From: NCEH01 sp043195135
Lineage (GTDB): Bacteria > Pseudomonadota > Alphaproteobacteria > Rhizobiales > Xanthobacteraceae
Assembly: GCF_043195135.1 (NCBI RefSeq)
Contig: NZ_JBAFWP010000007.1
DNA: 64,000 nucleotides
Direction: 5' to 3' (one strand)
The notes beneath the pieces were generated by a model. It saw only the letters and a list, made by a program, of their open reading frames with translations. It was not told the DNA's origin and made no database searches. This document shows positions 51,876 to 60,529 of the stretch, piece after piece (position 1 is the first letter of the stretch; each line of letters begins with the position of its first letter). Made by a program: the position numbers and the translations under genes.

Positions 51876-53435
51876 TCAGCGGCACATCTCGCTGTCCGCC
51901 GGAAGCGGCGTGATTTGCCAGAAGCTTTCGCGCCGCGGCTTCAGCCAGGGCGACCACCATTTGGCAAAAATATCGATGGCCGTGCCTTCCATGCGCGCCG
52001 GAGCATAGACGCCGAAGCCGTTGGCGACGCCCGTCACCTGCCCGCAACCCGTGGACGGCCGCGCCGGCGGGCGATAGCCATATTCCCGCACGATCACCAC
52101 CCGCGCCTCCGGCACCGCCGCGCGGATGCGGCCGGCGGACATGCGGTCGGCGGCGATCAGGGTCGGCGCGGATCCCAATTGCGCCAGCACCACCGGCCGC
52201 AGCTTGGCCAGCGGCTCCGCCGAGACGCAGCGACCGCACAGGCGGGTGTCGGGATAGACCGTGACCGCGATGCGCACCGCCATCACGCCGATGGCGATGG
52301 CCGCGAGCAGGCCGAGATAGAGCTTCACGCGCCGCTGCCAGCCGCCCAGCCGCTCCAGCTCGGCGAACACATAGACCGGCGCCAGCAGGAAGAAGACATG
52401 GAAATAGCGGTCGCGCAGGCTGGTCGAGCCCGCCGCCAGCACGCCCACCAGCGTCACCACCGTGCCGATGATCATCATGGAGCGCAGCAGATGGCGAATG
52501 GCCGCGCGTTCCTGCGTGCTCGCCCGTCCGCCCTCGCCCCGGTTGAGCGGCAGGAAGACCAGGGCGACAATGCCGATCAGCGGCAGCAGATAGCCGATCC
52601 AGGCCCCGGCGAAAACGTCGAGGACATCCGTCCATTTGGATGCGGAGTTCGCGGCGACCACGTCGGCGGTGGCGAAGAACACATCCTGCTTCATCACCAC
52701 GAGGACGATGGAAAACAGGATGATCGGCACCGCCGCGACGCCGAGCGTGATGGCGATGCGCCGGTCCAGCCACACCCGGCGGAAGCTCGGTTCCAGCAGG
52801 CAGGAGATGAGGATGGCGCCGAAGAAGGCGACATAGCCGAACTTGCTGAGCACGCCGAGTGCGATCCAGCCGCCGAGCCCCGCATACAGCCAGCGCGACG
52901 GCGCGGCGCGCAGGGCGATGAGCGTCACCACCGTGCCGGCGATGGCGACGATCATGGCGTTGGAATGGGTCAGGATGCGGTGGCTGTGATAGCCGATCAC
53001 CCACAGCGCCGAGAGCGAGAACACCGAGAGCGCCTGGAGGCGGGGGTCGGCGATCGCCCTCACCGCCACGCGATAGACCAGCATGGCGCAGGCGAACAGA
53101 AGCGAATAGCGCAGGATCGCGAAGCTGATCGCGCCGGGCCCGGTGACCTTCTGGATGGCATAGAGAATCCAGTCGAACACCGGCGGATTGCGCGCCACAT
53201 AGCTGATCTCGAACGACTGGACGAGATAGCTCTCGATCGCGTCATCCACATTGATGGCGCTCTCGAACACCACGGCGATCAGGGCATGCAGAATGGCCCA
53301 GAGGCCGACGATCAGCGCGATGCCGCCGGGCTTGGCCCACCAGGGCGCGGACTCAACCGGGTCGTACGGGCCGATTCGGGACGGCGTGTTGGCGGGGCGG
53401 CCGGCACTCGGGTCCGCCGAAACTGTCGCGGACAC
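51876..53435 (-). CDS. GT39-family (ArnT/PMT-like) membrane glycosyltransferase
   Basis: This 519-residue membrane protein has about ten helices and an N-terminal catalytic loop after the first helix: NVDDAIESYLVQSF, with the Asp of a GT-C active site, and NPPVFDWILYAIQKVTG. Such enzymes transfer a sugar from a polyprenyl phosphate to lipid A, protein or polymer in the periplasm. The last ~110 residues are soluble (VVLAQLGSAPTLIAADRM to CGQVTGVANGFG). No clear ATG is available: GTG 53433-53435 is preferred, as GGAG and a TATAGA-like box lie upstream. An ATG near 53521 is the alternative. Partner genes are absent. Confidence 0.82.
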   Translation of the reverse strand: MSATVSADPSAGRPANTPSRIGPYDPVESAPWWAKPGGIALIVGLWAILHALIAVVFESAINVDDAIESYLVQSFEISYVARNPPVFDWILYAIQKVTGPGAISFAILRYSLLFACAMLVYRVAVRAIADPRLQALSVFSLSALWVIGYHSHRILTHSNAMIVAIAGTVVTLIALRAAPSRWLYAGLGGWIALGVLSKFGYVAFFGAILISCLLEPSFRRVWLDRRIAITLGVAAVPIILFSIVLVVMKQDVFFATADVVAANSASKWTDVLDVFAGAWIGYLLPLIGIVALVFLPLNRGEGGRASTQERAAIRHLLRSMMIIGTVVTLVGVLAAGSTSLRDRYFHVFFLLAPVYVFAELERLGGWQRRVKLYLGLLAAIAIGVMAVRIAVTVYPDTRLCGRCVSAEPLAKLRPVVLAQLGSAPTLIAADRMSAGRIRAAVPEARVVIVREYGYRPPARPSTGCGQVTGVANGFGVYAPARMEGTAIDIFAKWWSPWLKPRRESFWQITPLPADSEMCR

Positions 53436-53545
53436 AGGGGCACTCCGCAGTCGGATCAGGACCTTTTCTATACGCGTCGATCCCGCCCATGACCATCGCG
53501 CCGACCCACCCCGGCGCATTTGCGCGCGCCGCTGTAGCGGGAATG

Positions 53546-53842
53546 TTACAGGGTGGGCAGCACCGCGAACCGGCCCCAGCCCCCGCTGGCGGCGAGCGCC
53601 GTGTCGGCGGCCTCGTAGCGCCGCAGGGCATCGACCCGCGCCCCCGCGGGACCGGTGCCGCAGGCTTGCACCATCTGCTCCACGGCGGCCTCGTCCTCGC
53701 CCGCCAGCACGGCTTCCACGCTGCCATTGGCGCGATTGCGGACCCATCCCGAAAGGCCGCGCGCCTCGGCGTGATGGGCGCACCAGGCGCGATATCCCAC
53801 GCCCTGAACCCGCCCCTCCACAATGAGATGCACCACTGTCAC
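53546..53842 (-). CDS. acyP: Acylphosphatase
   Basis: This 98-residue protein hydrolyses acyl phosphates. The catalytic loop is VEGRVQGVGYRAWCAHHAE, with the Arg, and Asn lies in LSGWVRNRANGSVEAVLAG. The same fold is the first domain of HypF at the left end of the window. A stand-alone acylphosphatase beside a glycosyltransferase and eipB has no obvious pathway link. The gene starts at the longest ATG, and the stop is 110 bases before the glycosyltransferase GTG start. Confidence 0.9.
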   Translation of the reverse strand: MTVVHLIVEGRVQGVGYRAWCAHHAEARGLSGWVRNRANGSVEAVLAGEDEAAVEQMVQACGTGPAGARVDALRRYEAADTALAASGGWGRFAVLPTL

Positions 53843-53876
53843 GGTACCCTCCCCGCGATGCGCGCGCGGCCGCGGA

Positions 53877-54704
53877 TCACTTGTCGCAGGCCGCGCTGGC
53901 CTTCAGCGGCTCGAACTGCTCCATGCGCCCGCGCAGGACGAAGTCGTTATAATCGATCTTCAGCGCGCCGATGACGCCATTGTCGTAGAGCGAGAAGCTC
54001 ATGACATAGTCCGGGGTCTGGTCCGATCCGCCCGGCTCGAAATAGCTGACGCTGGTCTGATGATAGGTGTGGCCGGCGAGCGCCGCCTTGGCGGCTTCGG
54101 GAAGGTCCGGCTCGTCCTTGGAGGGACGGCCGATCACGGCGAGCGTGTCGAACACCTTCACCCCGTCGTCGGAGCCGTCGAACACCCGCGCCTCCAGCAC
54201 CGTCTCCCCGGCTTTCGCGGCGGCGATCAGCTTCTGCACATGCTCGGTGGGCAAAAGAATCTTGCCGGTCAGCTCGACCGTCGCGCTGCGGGGCTTGGTG
54301 ATCTTCACGCTGAGCCCGGTATCGGTGCGGGTGACGCTGGCGTCGACATCCGATTTCACCTCGTCCTGCTGGCGGCTCAAGGTCTTGAAGCGATAGGCGG
54401 CGGCCGTGCCGTCCTCCCAGCTGGTGGAGAGCATCTCGCTGTTGACGGGCGCCCCCTCGCCGGTATCGAGCCGGTTGGTCTGGCGCAATTTCACCGTATA
54501 GCCCTCGCAGGCATCGCCGCGCATCTCGTAGTCGATCCGCCCGTCGGCCCCCTCCAGCTTCTGCGAGGCGCGGGCGCCGTCGAGCGAGAGGGCGTAGCTC
54601 GTGCGGTGCGCGAGCAGCGGATCGGCATGCGCAAGGCCGAGAGGCGCGGCCGCCAGCCCCACGGTCAGGGCGAGCTTTGCGAGCATCCGCGAGCGATCCA
54701 CCAT
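53877..54704 (-). CDS. eipB: Cell envelope integrity protein EipB (DUF1849)
   Basis: EipB is a periplasmic protein of the alphaproteobacterial envelope, known from Brucella to matter for integrity. From ATG 54702-54704 it has 275 residues and a signal peptide (LAKLALTVGLAAAPLGLAHA). The DUF1849 fold shows HRTSYALSLDGARASQKLEG, STSWEDGTAAAYRFKTL and YDNGVIGALKIDYNDFVLR. Cys66 (RGDACEGYTVKL) and Cys273 near the C terminus (ASAACDK) are the conserved disulfide pair. A ribosome site GGAGACAGGA precedes the start. It is transcribed divergently from ridA. Confidence 0.92.
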   Translation of the reverse strand: MVDRSRMLAKLALTVGLAAAPLGLAHADPLLAHRTSYALSLDGARASQKLEGADGRIDYEMRGDACEGYTVKLRQTNRLDTGEGAPVNSEMLSTSWEDGTAAAYRFKTLSRQQDEVKSDVDASVTRTDTGLSVKITKPRSATVELTGKILLPTEHVQKLIAAAKAGETVLEARVFDGSDDGVKVFDTLAVIGRPSKDEPDLPEAAKAALAGHTYHQTSVSYFEPGGSDQTPDYVMSFSLYDNGVIGALKIDYNDFVLRGRMEQFEPLKASAACDK

Positions 54705-54800
54705 TCCTGTCTCCTCATAGTCGTCCGGACGGCTTGCGCCCCGCCCCGGCTTCGGCGAAGAAGGCGCACATTTACGCGTAAGGTGTGGCAGGAGACGAGA

Positions 54801-55265
54801 ATGTCGCAAACCATCGAGCAGAAACTGGCGGATCTGGGAATCACGCTTCCCACCCCCACCGCCCCGCTCGCCAATTATGTGCCGGTCGTGCGCACCGGCA
54901 ACCTCCTGTTCGTCTCCGGCCAGGTCTCCATCGACGGCGCCGGCAAGATCACCACCGGAAAGCTCGGCGGCGGCGTTGAGATCGAGACCGGACGCGCGGC
55001 TGCGCGCCAGTGCGCCATCAACATCCTCGCCCAGGTCAAGGCCGCCGTCGGCGATCTGGAAAAGGTCGTGCGCGTCGTGAAGCTGGTGGGCTTCGTGAAC
55101 TCCACGCCCGATTTCGTGGATCAACCCAAAGTGATGAACGGCTGTTCCGATCTTCTGGTGGACGTGCTGGGCGACAAGGGTCGCCATGCCCGCTCCGCGG
55201 TCGGCATCGCCGCGCTGCCGTTCGATGCGGCGGTCGAGGTCGAGGCCGTGGTCGAAGTGGCCTGA
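54801..55265 (+). CDS. ridA: RidA/YjgF family protein
   Basis: RidA proteins hydrolyse reactive enamine or imine intermediates. This one has 154 residues; its Arg in HARSAVGIAALPFDAAVEVE is the substrate-binding residue. Other family pieces are VPVVRTGNLLFVSGQVSIDG and RVVKLVGFVNSTPDFVDQPK. It belongs to the slightly longer alphaproteobacterial RidA subgroup. ATG 54801 has GGAGACGAGA upstream. The glycerophosphodiesterase gene starts 10 bases after it, so they are co-transcribed. Confidence 0.92.
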   Translation: MSQTIEQKLADLGITLPTPTAPLANYVPVVRTGNLLFVSGQVSIDGAGKITTGKLGGGVEIETGRAAARQCAINILAQVKAAVGDLEKVVRVVKLVGFVNSTPDFVDQPKVMNGCSDLLVDVLGDKGRHARSAVGIAALPFDAAVEVEAVVEVA

Positions 55266-55275
55266 TCCGATCAAG

Positions 55276-56019
55276 ATGGGTGATCTGTCCTGGCTGATCC
55301 AACGACCCGTCGCCCATCGCGGGCTGCACGATGCGTCCCGCGGGGTGATCGAGAATTCGCCGAGCGCGATTGAAGCCGCGATCGCCGGCGGGTTCTCGGT
55401 CGAGGTCGATATCCAGTCGGCCCGCGATGGCGAGGCTATGGTGTATCATGATTTCGCGCTGGATCGCCTGACCCAGGGCTCGGGCCTGCTGGCGGAACAT
55501 TCCAGCGCGCAATTGGCGCAGGTACGCTTTCGCGCCACCGACGACCGCATGATGAGCCTGCCCGACCTTCTGGCGCGGGTGGACGGCCGGGCGCCGCTGT
55601 TGATCGAGATCAAGAGCGCGTTCACCGGCGATGTCCGGCTTGCGCTGCGGGCCGCGCGCCTCCTGGCCGAATATCGCGGGCCGGCGGCGCTGATGTCGTT
55701 CGACCCCGAGATGATCTCGGCGGTCCGCGATGCCGCCCCGGGCATCACGCGCGGCATCGTCGCCGAGCGGCGCTACAACGAGCCCGAATGGAATGACCTC
55801 TCGGCAGGTGCAAAGCACGTTCTTCGGAACCTGCTGCATTGGCCGGCGACGCGGTTCCAATTCATCGCCTACCGGGTGGCCGACCTGCCCGCGCCGGTGA
55901 CGCGCATTGCCCGCGCCCTTGGATTTCCCGTGCTGGCCTGGACCGTGCGCCGGCAGGCCGACCGGGACGCCGCGAAAAAGTTCGCCGACCAGATGATTTT
56001 CGAAAGCTTCCGCCCCTGA
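55276..56019 (+). CDS. ugpQ: Glycerophosphodiester phosphodiesterase
   Basis: This 247-residue TIM-barrel enzyme hydrolyses glycerophosphodiesters to glycerol 3-phosphate and an alcohol. The active-site His is in PVAHRGLHDASRGVIENSPS, followed by GFSVEVDIQSARDGEAMVYH with the metal Glu and Asp, then the second His (YHDFALDRLT). There is no signal peptide, so it is a cytoplasmic form. ATG 55276 follows ridA by 10 bases. A longer frame starting within ridA is not used. Confidence 0.92.
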   Translation: MGDLSWLIQRPVAHRGLHDASRGVIENSPSAIEAAIAGGFSVEVDIQSARDGEAMVYHDFALDRLTQGSGLLAEHSSAQLAQVRFRATDDRMMSLPDLLARVDGRAPLLIEIKSAFTGDVRLALRAARLLAEYRGPAALMSFDPEMISAVRDAAPGITRGIVAERRYNEPEWNDLSAGAKHVLRNLLHWPATRFQFIAYRVADLPAPVTRIARALGFPVLAWTVRRQADRDAAKKFADQMIFESFRP

Positions 56020-56152
56020 TTCGGCCGGCAAACGGCGGGGCATATTGGCGGATGCGCGGGCAAACGCGATGGGCTAAGAGGCGCGCGGGTCAGGACGCGC
56101 GCCGCGTCCGGCCCGCGATGGTCACCACCCCCTCGCCCCGGAGGATCGCACC

Positions 56153-57184
56153 GTGCCGACGCTTCGCTCAGCCCTGTCCGTCGCTTCGTTGACCCTCGCC
56201 TGTGCCGTGGCGCTGGCCGGCGCCGCGCGCGCCAATGATTCTTCCGCGGAACTCTCGGCGGGTGGCCTCGTCCTGGTGCGCAATCTCGAGGTGGAGATGC
56301 GCTCCGAGGACCTCTTCATCTCCACCGGCGAAGTGCGGGTGCGCTATGTGTTCCACAATGCCAGCGACAAGCCGGTGACCGGCCTCATCGCGTTTCCCAT
56401 GCCGGACATTACGGCGAGCGAGGCGAATATTTCGATTCCGACCGAGGACCCGGTCAATATCCTCGATTTCAAGACCCGGGTGAATGGCGTGCCGGTGCGC
56501 ACGGACGTGGAGCAGAAGGTATTCGTGCTCGGCATCGATCGCACTGCCATGCTTCTGGAGCAGAAGGTGCCGCTCGCCCCGCACCTGCAATCCACGCGCA
56601 AGGTCCTGGATGCCCTGCCGCGCCCGCTGTGGGACGAATGGGCGAAGATCGGCCTTGCGCGCGTGGACACTTACGATGTCGGCCAGGGCATGAAGGACCA
56701 TCTCGAACCGCAATGGACGCTCAAGACCACCTTCTATTGGATGCAGACCTTTGCGCCGAAGGCCGACACGCTCATCGAACATGCCTATAAGCCGAGCGTC
56801 GGCGGCTCGGTGGGCACCATGATCGGCATGGCCGCGACCGACAACCCCTTTGTCCAGCGCGAGCAGCGCATGTACGAGCAGAAATTCTGCATCGACCGGG
56901 CCTTCATGTCGGCGGTTCAGGCCGGCATCAAGAGGGCCAAGAAGGACACCATCGCCTTCTCCGAGGAGCGCATCGGCTACATCCTCACCACCGGCGCGAA
57001 TTGGTCCGGCCCCATCGGCACGTTCAAGCTCACCGTGGACAAGGGCGCGCCGAACAATCTCGTGAGTTTCTGCGGCACCGGCGTCAAGAAGACCGGCCCC
57101 ACTACGTTCGAGATGAACGCGACCGATTTTTACCCTGCGGAAGACCTCTCGATTTTGATCCTGAAGCCGAACCCCGCCCCTTGA
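56153..57184 (+). CDS. DUF4424 exported protein
   Basis: This 343-residue exported protein has a signal peptide (LSVASLTLACAVALAGAARA). It matches DUF4424, of unknown function. Beta-rich parts are GLVLVRNLEVEMRSEDLFIS, VRVRYVFHNASDKPVTGLIA, FPMPDITASEANISIPTED and the C-terminal LTTGANWSGPIGTFKLTVD. Three Cys are in the mature part (near 250 and 303). The start is GTG 56153, with GGAGG at 56141-56145. It is followed 45 bases later by the FemAB/GNAT gene, an order that is recurrent but not explained. Confidence 0.82.
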   Translation: MPTLRSALSVASLTLACAVALAGAARANDSSAELSAGGLVLVRNLEVEMRSEDLFISTGEVRVRYVFHNASDKPVTGLIAFPMPDITASEANISIPTEDPVNILDFKTRVNGVPVRTDVEQKVFVLGIDRTAMLLEQKVPLAPHLQSTRKVLDALPRPLWDEWAKIGLARVDTYDVGQGMKDHLEPQWTLKTTFYWMQTFAPKADTLIEHAYKPSVGGSVGTMIGMAATDNPFVQREQRMYEQKFCIDRAFMSAVQAGIKRAKKDTIAFSEERIGYILTTGANWSGPIGTFKLTVDKGAPNNLVSFCGTGVKKTGPTTFEMNATDFYPAEDLSILILKPNPAP

Positions 57185-57229
57185 TTGCACCGCACCATGC
57201 CGCCAAGTTGGGCGCATGGGCGATCTTGC

Positions 57230-58405
57230 ATGACCGAAGCCTGTGTTCGTGTCCTCTCCGCCTTGACGGAGATCACCGCCAGTGAGTGGGATGCCTGCGC
57301 GGCCGGTGACGCGGCGCGGCCGGAGCCGTTCGTGTCCCACGCCTTCCTCCAGGCGCTGGAGGAATCGGGCTGCGTTGGCGCGCGCACCGGCTGGCTGCCC
57401 CAGCATCTCCTTCTGGAAGCGCCCGACGGAACCGCGGCGGGCGTCGTGCCGGCCTATCTCAAGTCCCATTCGCGCGGCGAATATGTCTTCGACCAGGGCT
57501 GGGCCGAGGCTTATGAACAGGCCGGCGGGCGCTATTATCCCAAGCTCCAGGTGAGCGTTCCCTTCTCGCCGGTCACCGGGCGCCGCCTTCTGACCCGTTC
57601 CGGCCCCGACGCCGCCGGCAATGCGGATCTCCTGGGCGCCGGCCTCGTGCAGCTGGCGCGCCTGCACAAGACGTCGTCGGTTCACGTCACCTTCTCCACC
57701 AAGGCGGAATGGGAGAGGCTGGCCGCGCTCGGCTTTCTCCAGCGCACGGACCAGCAGTTCCACTGGAGCAATGCGGGCTATGCCAGCTACGAGGAGTTCC
57801 TGGAGGCCCTCGCCTCCCGCAAGCGCAAGGCGCTGCGGCGCGAACGGCGCGAGGCGCTCTCAAGCGGCATCGAGATCGAATGGCTGACCGGTCGCGACCT
57901 CACGGAGGCCGCCTGGGACGCGTTCTTCGCCTTCTACATGGACACCGGCGCGCGCAAATGGGGACGGCCCTATCTCAACCGCGCCTTCTTCTCCCTGCTC
58001 GGCGCGCGAATGGCCGACCAGGTGCTGCTGGTGATGGCGAAGCGGGCGGGGCGATACGTCGCCGGCGCGCTCAACATGATCGGCGCCGAAACCCTCTATG
58101 GCCGCTATTGGGGTGCGATCGAGGAGCATCCGTTCCTGCATTTCGAGGTCTGCTACCATCAGGCGGTGGACTATGCCATCGCCCACAAGCTCAAGGTGGT
58201 CGAAGCCGGCGCGCAGGGCGAACACAAGCTGGCGCGCGGCTATCTGCCGACCCCGACCTATTCCGCCCATTGGATCGCCGATAGCGGTCTGCGGCGCGGC
58301 GTCGCGCATTATCTGGAGCGCGAACGCGCCCATGTGGCGGAGATGGGCGAGGAACTGACGGAGCTCGGCCCGTTCCGTCGCGGCGGCGTCCCGGAAGGCG
58401 ATTAG
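57230..58405 (+). CDS. GNAT/FemAB-like acyltransferase (DUF482)
   Basis: This 391-residue protein belongs to the DUF482/FemAB-like GNAT group, which resembles peptidoglycan aminoacyltransferases. Conserved pieces are EPFVSHAFLQALEESGCVGA, YVFDQGWAEAYEQAGGRYYP, KLQVSVPFSPVTGRRLLTR, FHWSNAGYASYEEFLEAL and GRYWGAIEEHPFLHFEVCYH. The C terminus has GAQGEHKLARGYLPTPTYSA. The donor and acceptor are unknown; a role on cell wall or lipid is inference. The start is ATG 57230, while an ATG at 57185 adds 15 unusual residues. Confidence 0.82.
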   Translation: MTEACVRVLSALTEITASEWDACAAGDAARPEPFVSHAFLQALEESGCVGARTGWLPQHLLLEAPDGTAAGVVPAYLKSHSRGEYVFDQGWAEAYEQAGGRYYPKLQVSVPFSPVTGRRLLTRSGPDAAGNADLLGAGLVQLARLHKTSSVHVTFSTKAEWERLAALGFLQRTDQQFHWSNAGYASYEEFLEALASRKRKALRRERREALSSGIEIEWLTGRDLTEAAWDAFFAFYMDTGARKWGRPYLNRAFFSLLGARMADQVLLVMAKRAGRYVAGALNMIGAETLYGRYWGAIEEHPFLHFEVCYHQAVDYAIAHKLKVVEAGAQGEHKLARGYLPTPTYSAHWIADSGLRRGVAHYLERERAHVAEMGEELTELGPFRRGGVPEGD

Positions 58406-58468
58406 CGGCATTCCTGCCGCGCCCGCGCCAAAAGGCTTACAGAATTGATCAAGTGGGCATAACGCTGA

Positions 58469-58498
58469 TTGCGGCGCGCGGGGTAGGCTCGCTATAAC
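58469..58498 (+). promoter_or_regulatory. Candidate promoter of the Anbu gene
   Basis: TTGCGG (58469-58474) and TATAAC (58493-58498) are separated by 18 bases, in the 118-bp gap after the GNAT gene. Transcription would start near 58505, leaving a leader of under 20 bases. Confidence 0.4.
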
Positions 58499-58523
58499 TC
58501 CCGGCCTGCGGTGGGGGAAGGTG

Positions 58524-59294
58524 ATGACTTATTGTTGCGGCGTGCTGGTGCGGGACGGTCTGGTGATGATCGCGGACACGCGCACCAATGCCGGCCTCGA
58601 CAATATTTCCACCTTCCGCAAGCTCCATGTGTTCGAGGAGCCGGGCCACCATGTCATCGCCATCGCCTCGGCCGGAAATCTCTCCGTGTCCCAATCGGTG
58701 CTCAGCCTTCTGCACGAGGGCGTCGAGGACCATGAGGCCGGCGAGCGGCAGCAATTGCGCGACGCCCGCACCATGTTCCAGGCCGCTCAATTGGTCGGCC
58801 GCGCGATCCGGCAGGTCCACACCGTGGACGGCAATGCGCTGGAACAGAGCAATGTGAGCTTCGACGTCTCGTTCCTGCTGGGCGGCCAGATCATCGGCGG
58901 GCCGCTGCGCCTGTTCATGATCTATTCGGCCGGCAATTTCATCGAGTGCACGACAGACACGCCATTCCTCCAGATCGGCGAGCATAAATACGGCAAGCCG
59001 GTGCTGGACCGCGCCGTGACCTTCGACATGGAAATCGCCGACGCGCTGAAGACCAGCCTGATCTCCATGGATTCCACCATGCGCTCGAACCTCGGCGTCG
59101 GCCTGCCGATCGATGTGCTGGTGCTGTGCCCCGATACGCTGGAATCCGAGCTGAGCTACCGCATCGAGCCGGGCGAACCCTATTTCCACGATCTGCGGGA
59201 ACGCTGGTCGGCGGCGCTGCGCTCGGCGCACACCTCGATTCCCCGCCCGCCCTATCTCAAGCATGGGCGCCGGGCAGAAGGCGGCCAAGGCTGA
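58524..59294 (+). CDS. Anbu-type proteasome-related peptidase
   Basis: This 256-residue Ntn-hydrolase is Anbu (bacterial proteasome homologue, also called BPH-like). The opening MTYCCGVLVRDGLVMIADTR gives, after Met removal, Thr1, with Asp17 in ADTRTNAG and Lys32 in FRKLHVFEE, the residues of the catalytic triad. Further family parts are HHVIAIASAGNLSVSQSVL and LFMIYSAGNFIECTTDTPFL. It starts at ATG 58524 after a GTG in frame; GGGGGAAG is the ribosome site. In known operons it travels with a transglutaminase-like protein, an alpha-E protein and an ATP-grasp protein; none is here. Its substrate is unknown. Confidence 0.9.
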   Translation: MTYCCGVLVRDGLVMIADTRTNAGLDNISTFRKLHVFEEPGHHVIAIASAGNLSVSQSVLSLLHEGVEDHEAGERQQLRDARTMFQAAQLVGRAIRQVHTVDGNALEQSNVSFDVSFLLGGQIIGGPLRLFMIYSAGNFIECTTDTPFLQIGEHKYGKPVLDRAVTFDMEIADALKTSLISMDSTMRSNLGVGLPIDVLVLCPDTLESELSYRIEPGEPYFHDLRERWSAALRSAHTSIPRPPYLKHGRRAEGGQG

Positions 59295-59338
59295 CGCTGC
59301 CCTCCGCCTTCAAGCGCATCTGAGCGAAGCGGAACGCG

Positions 59339-59373
59339 GAAAAAAAAACGCCGGCATCGCTGCCGGCGTTTTC
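59339..59373. terminator. Bidirectional terminator between Anbu and ppiB
   Basis: AACGCCGGCA-TCGC-TGCCGGCGTT is a perfect 10-bp stem (59347-59370). A run of nine A on the plus side makes a strong U-tract for ppiB on the minus strand, and TTTTC follows on plus for the Anbu gene. Confidence 0.9.
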
Positions 59374-59391
59374 TTCATCTCTGCAGGACGC

Positions 59392-59850
59392 TCAGGCCGC
59401 GGCGGGCTGGAGCTTGGCGGACACGATCTTGTCGGGATCCTTCACGGGCTCGCCGCGCTTGATCTTGTCCACATTCTCCATGCCGGAGATCACCTGGCCC
59501 CACACCGTATACTGGCGGTCGAGGAAGCCGGCATCGCCGAAGCAGATGAAGAACTGGCTGTCGCCCGAATCCGGGTTCTGCGCCCGCGCCATGGAGACCG
59601 TGCCGCGCTTGTGCGGCTCGGCGTTGAACTCGGCCTTCAGCTTCTTGCCCGAGCCGCCCATGCCGGTGCCGGTGGGATCGCCGGTCTGCGCCATGAAGCC
59701 GTCGATGACGCGGTGGAACGGCACGCCGTTATAAAAGCCGTCCGCCACCAGTTCCTTGATGCGCGCCACATGGCCGGGGGCCAGGTCGGGACGCAGGGCA
59801 ATGACCACCTCGCCCTTGGTGGTTTCGAGAACGATAACCTCGTCGGCCAT
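59392..59850 (-). CDS. ppiB: Cytoplasmic cyclophilin-type peptidyl-prolyl isomerase
   Basis: This 152-residue cyclophilin isomerises prolyl bonds in the cytoplasm. The catalytic pieces are FHRVIDGFMAQTGDPTGTG, GGSGKKLKAEFNAEPHKRGT, VSMARAQNPDSGDSQFFICF and GDAGFLDRQYTVWGQVISG. There is no signal peptide, in contrast to the paralogue just upstream. AAGGAGA precedes the ATG. It follows ppiA by 81 bases on the same strand, and the strong terminator at 59339-59373 ends the unit. Confidence 0.96.
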   Translation of the reverse strand: MADEVIVLETTKGEVVIALRPDLAPGHVARIKELVADGFYNGVPFHRVIDGFMAQTGDPTGTGMGGSGKKLKAEFNAEPHKRGTVSMARAQNPDSGDSQFFICFGDAGFLDRQYTVWGQVISGMENVDKIKRGEPVKDPDKIVSAKLQPAAA

Positions 59851-59931
59851 GGCCGGTCTCCTTGGTTGGTCGATGGGGCGCGGCGTCCTGGTGCCGCGCT
59901 CTGAGGAGCGGTTGCGCGAACGGACGCGAAC

Positions 59932-60495
59932 TCACTTGGCGTCGACGGCCACCTGCATCTTGATGATCTTGTCGGGGTTGGCGACGGCGCCGTTCTGGCT
60001 CGCCGGACCCTTCTTGATCTTGTCCACGAACTCCATGCCCGACACCACCTTGCCGACCACGGTGTATTGGCCGTTCAGGGAGGGGGTGGAATCGAAATTG
60101 ATGAAGAATTGCGAATTGGCGCTGTCAGGCGAGGACGAGCGGGCCATGCCCACGGTGCCGCGCTCGAACGGAACGTTGGAGAATTCCGCCGGCAGGTTGG
60201 GATATTTCGAGCCGCCGGTGCCGTTGCCATACTGGCCGTCGCCGGTCTGCGCCATGAAGCCGTCGATGACGCGGTGGAACGGCACGCCGTTATAAAAGCC
60301 CTCGCGGGCCAGCAGCTTCAGCCGCTCCACATGCTTGGGCGCGATGTCCGGGCGCAGCGCGATCACCACGCGGCCGTAGGTGGTGTCGAGATAAAGCGTG
60401 TTCTGGGGATCGATCTTGCTCTGCGCAGCGGCGGGCAGCACGAACATCAGCGCGACGGCAAGGCCGGCCAGGACGCGGCCGAGAAAACGGGGCAT
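59932..60495 (-). CDS. ppiA: Periplasmic cyclophilin-type peptidyl-prolyl isomerase
   Basis: This 187-residue paralogue of ppiB has a signal peptide (VLAGLAVALMFVLPAAAQS) and so works in the periplasm on exported proteins. The cyclophilin core matches ppiB closely, with FHRVIDGFMAQTGDGQYGNG, GTVGMARSSSPDSANSQFFI and LNGQYTVVGKVVSGMEFVD. AAGGAGA lies just before the ATG. The coaD-ppiA-ppiB order is common in alphaproteobacteria. coaD ends 34 bases upstream. Confidence 0.96.
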   Translation of the reverse strand: MPRFLGRVLAGLAVALMFVLPAAAQSKIDPQNTLYLDTTYGRVVIALRPDIAPKHVERLKLLAREGFYNGVPFHRVIDGFMAQTGDGQYGNGTGGSKYPNLPAEFSNVPFERGTVGMARSSSPDSANSQFFINFDSTPSLNGQYTVVGKVVSGMEFVDKIKKGPASQNGAVANPDKIIKMQVAVDAK

Positions 60496-60529
60496 GGGCT
60501 TCTCCTTGGAACCGATCAGCTGTTGGACA

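Noticed and set aside
51855..53492. Plus-strand frame opposite the glycosyltransferase
   Set aside because: The minus-strand membrane protein explains the sequence, and the plus product is hydrophilic and His/Asp-rich with no domain.
56168..57763. Minus-strand frame opposite DUF4424 and the GNAT gene
   Set aside because: Both plus-strand genes have clear family motifs, and the minus frame has none.
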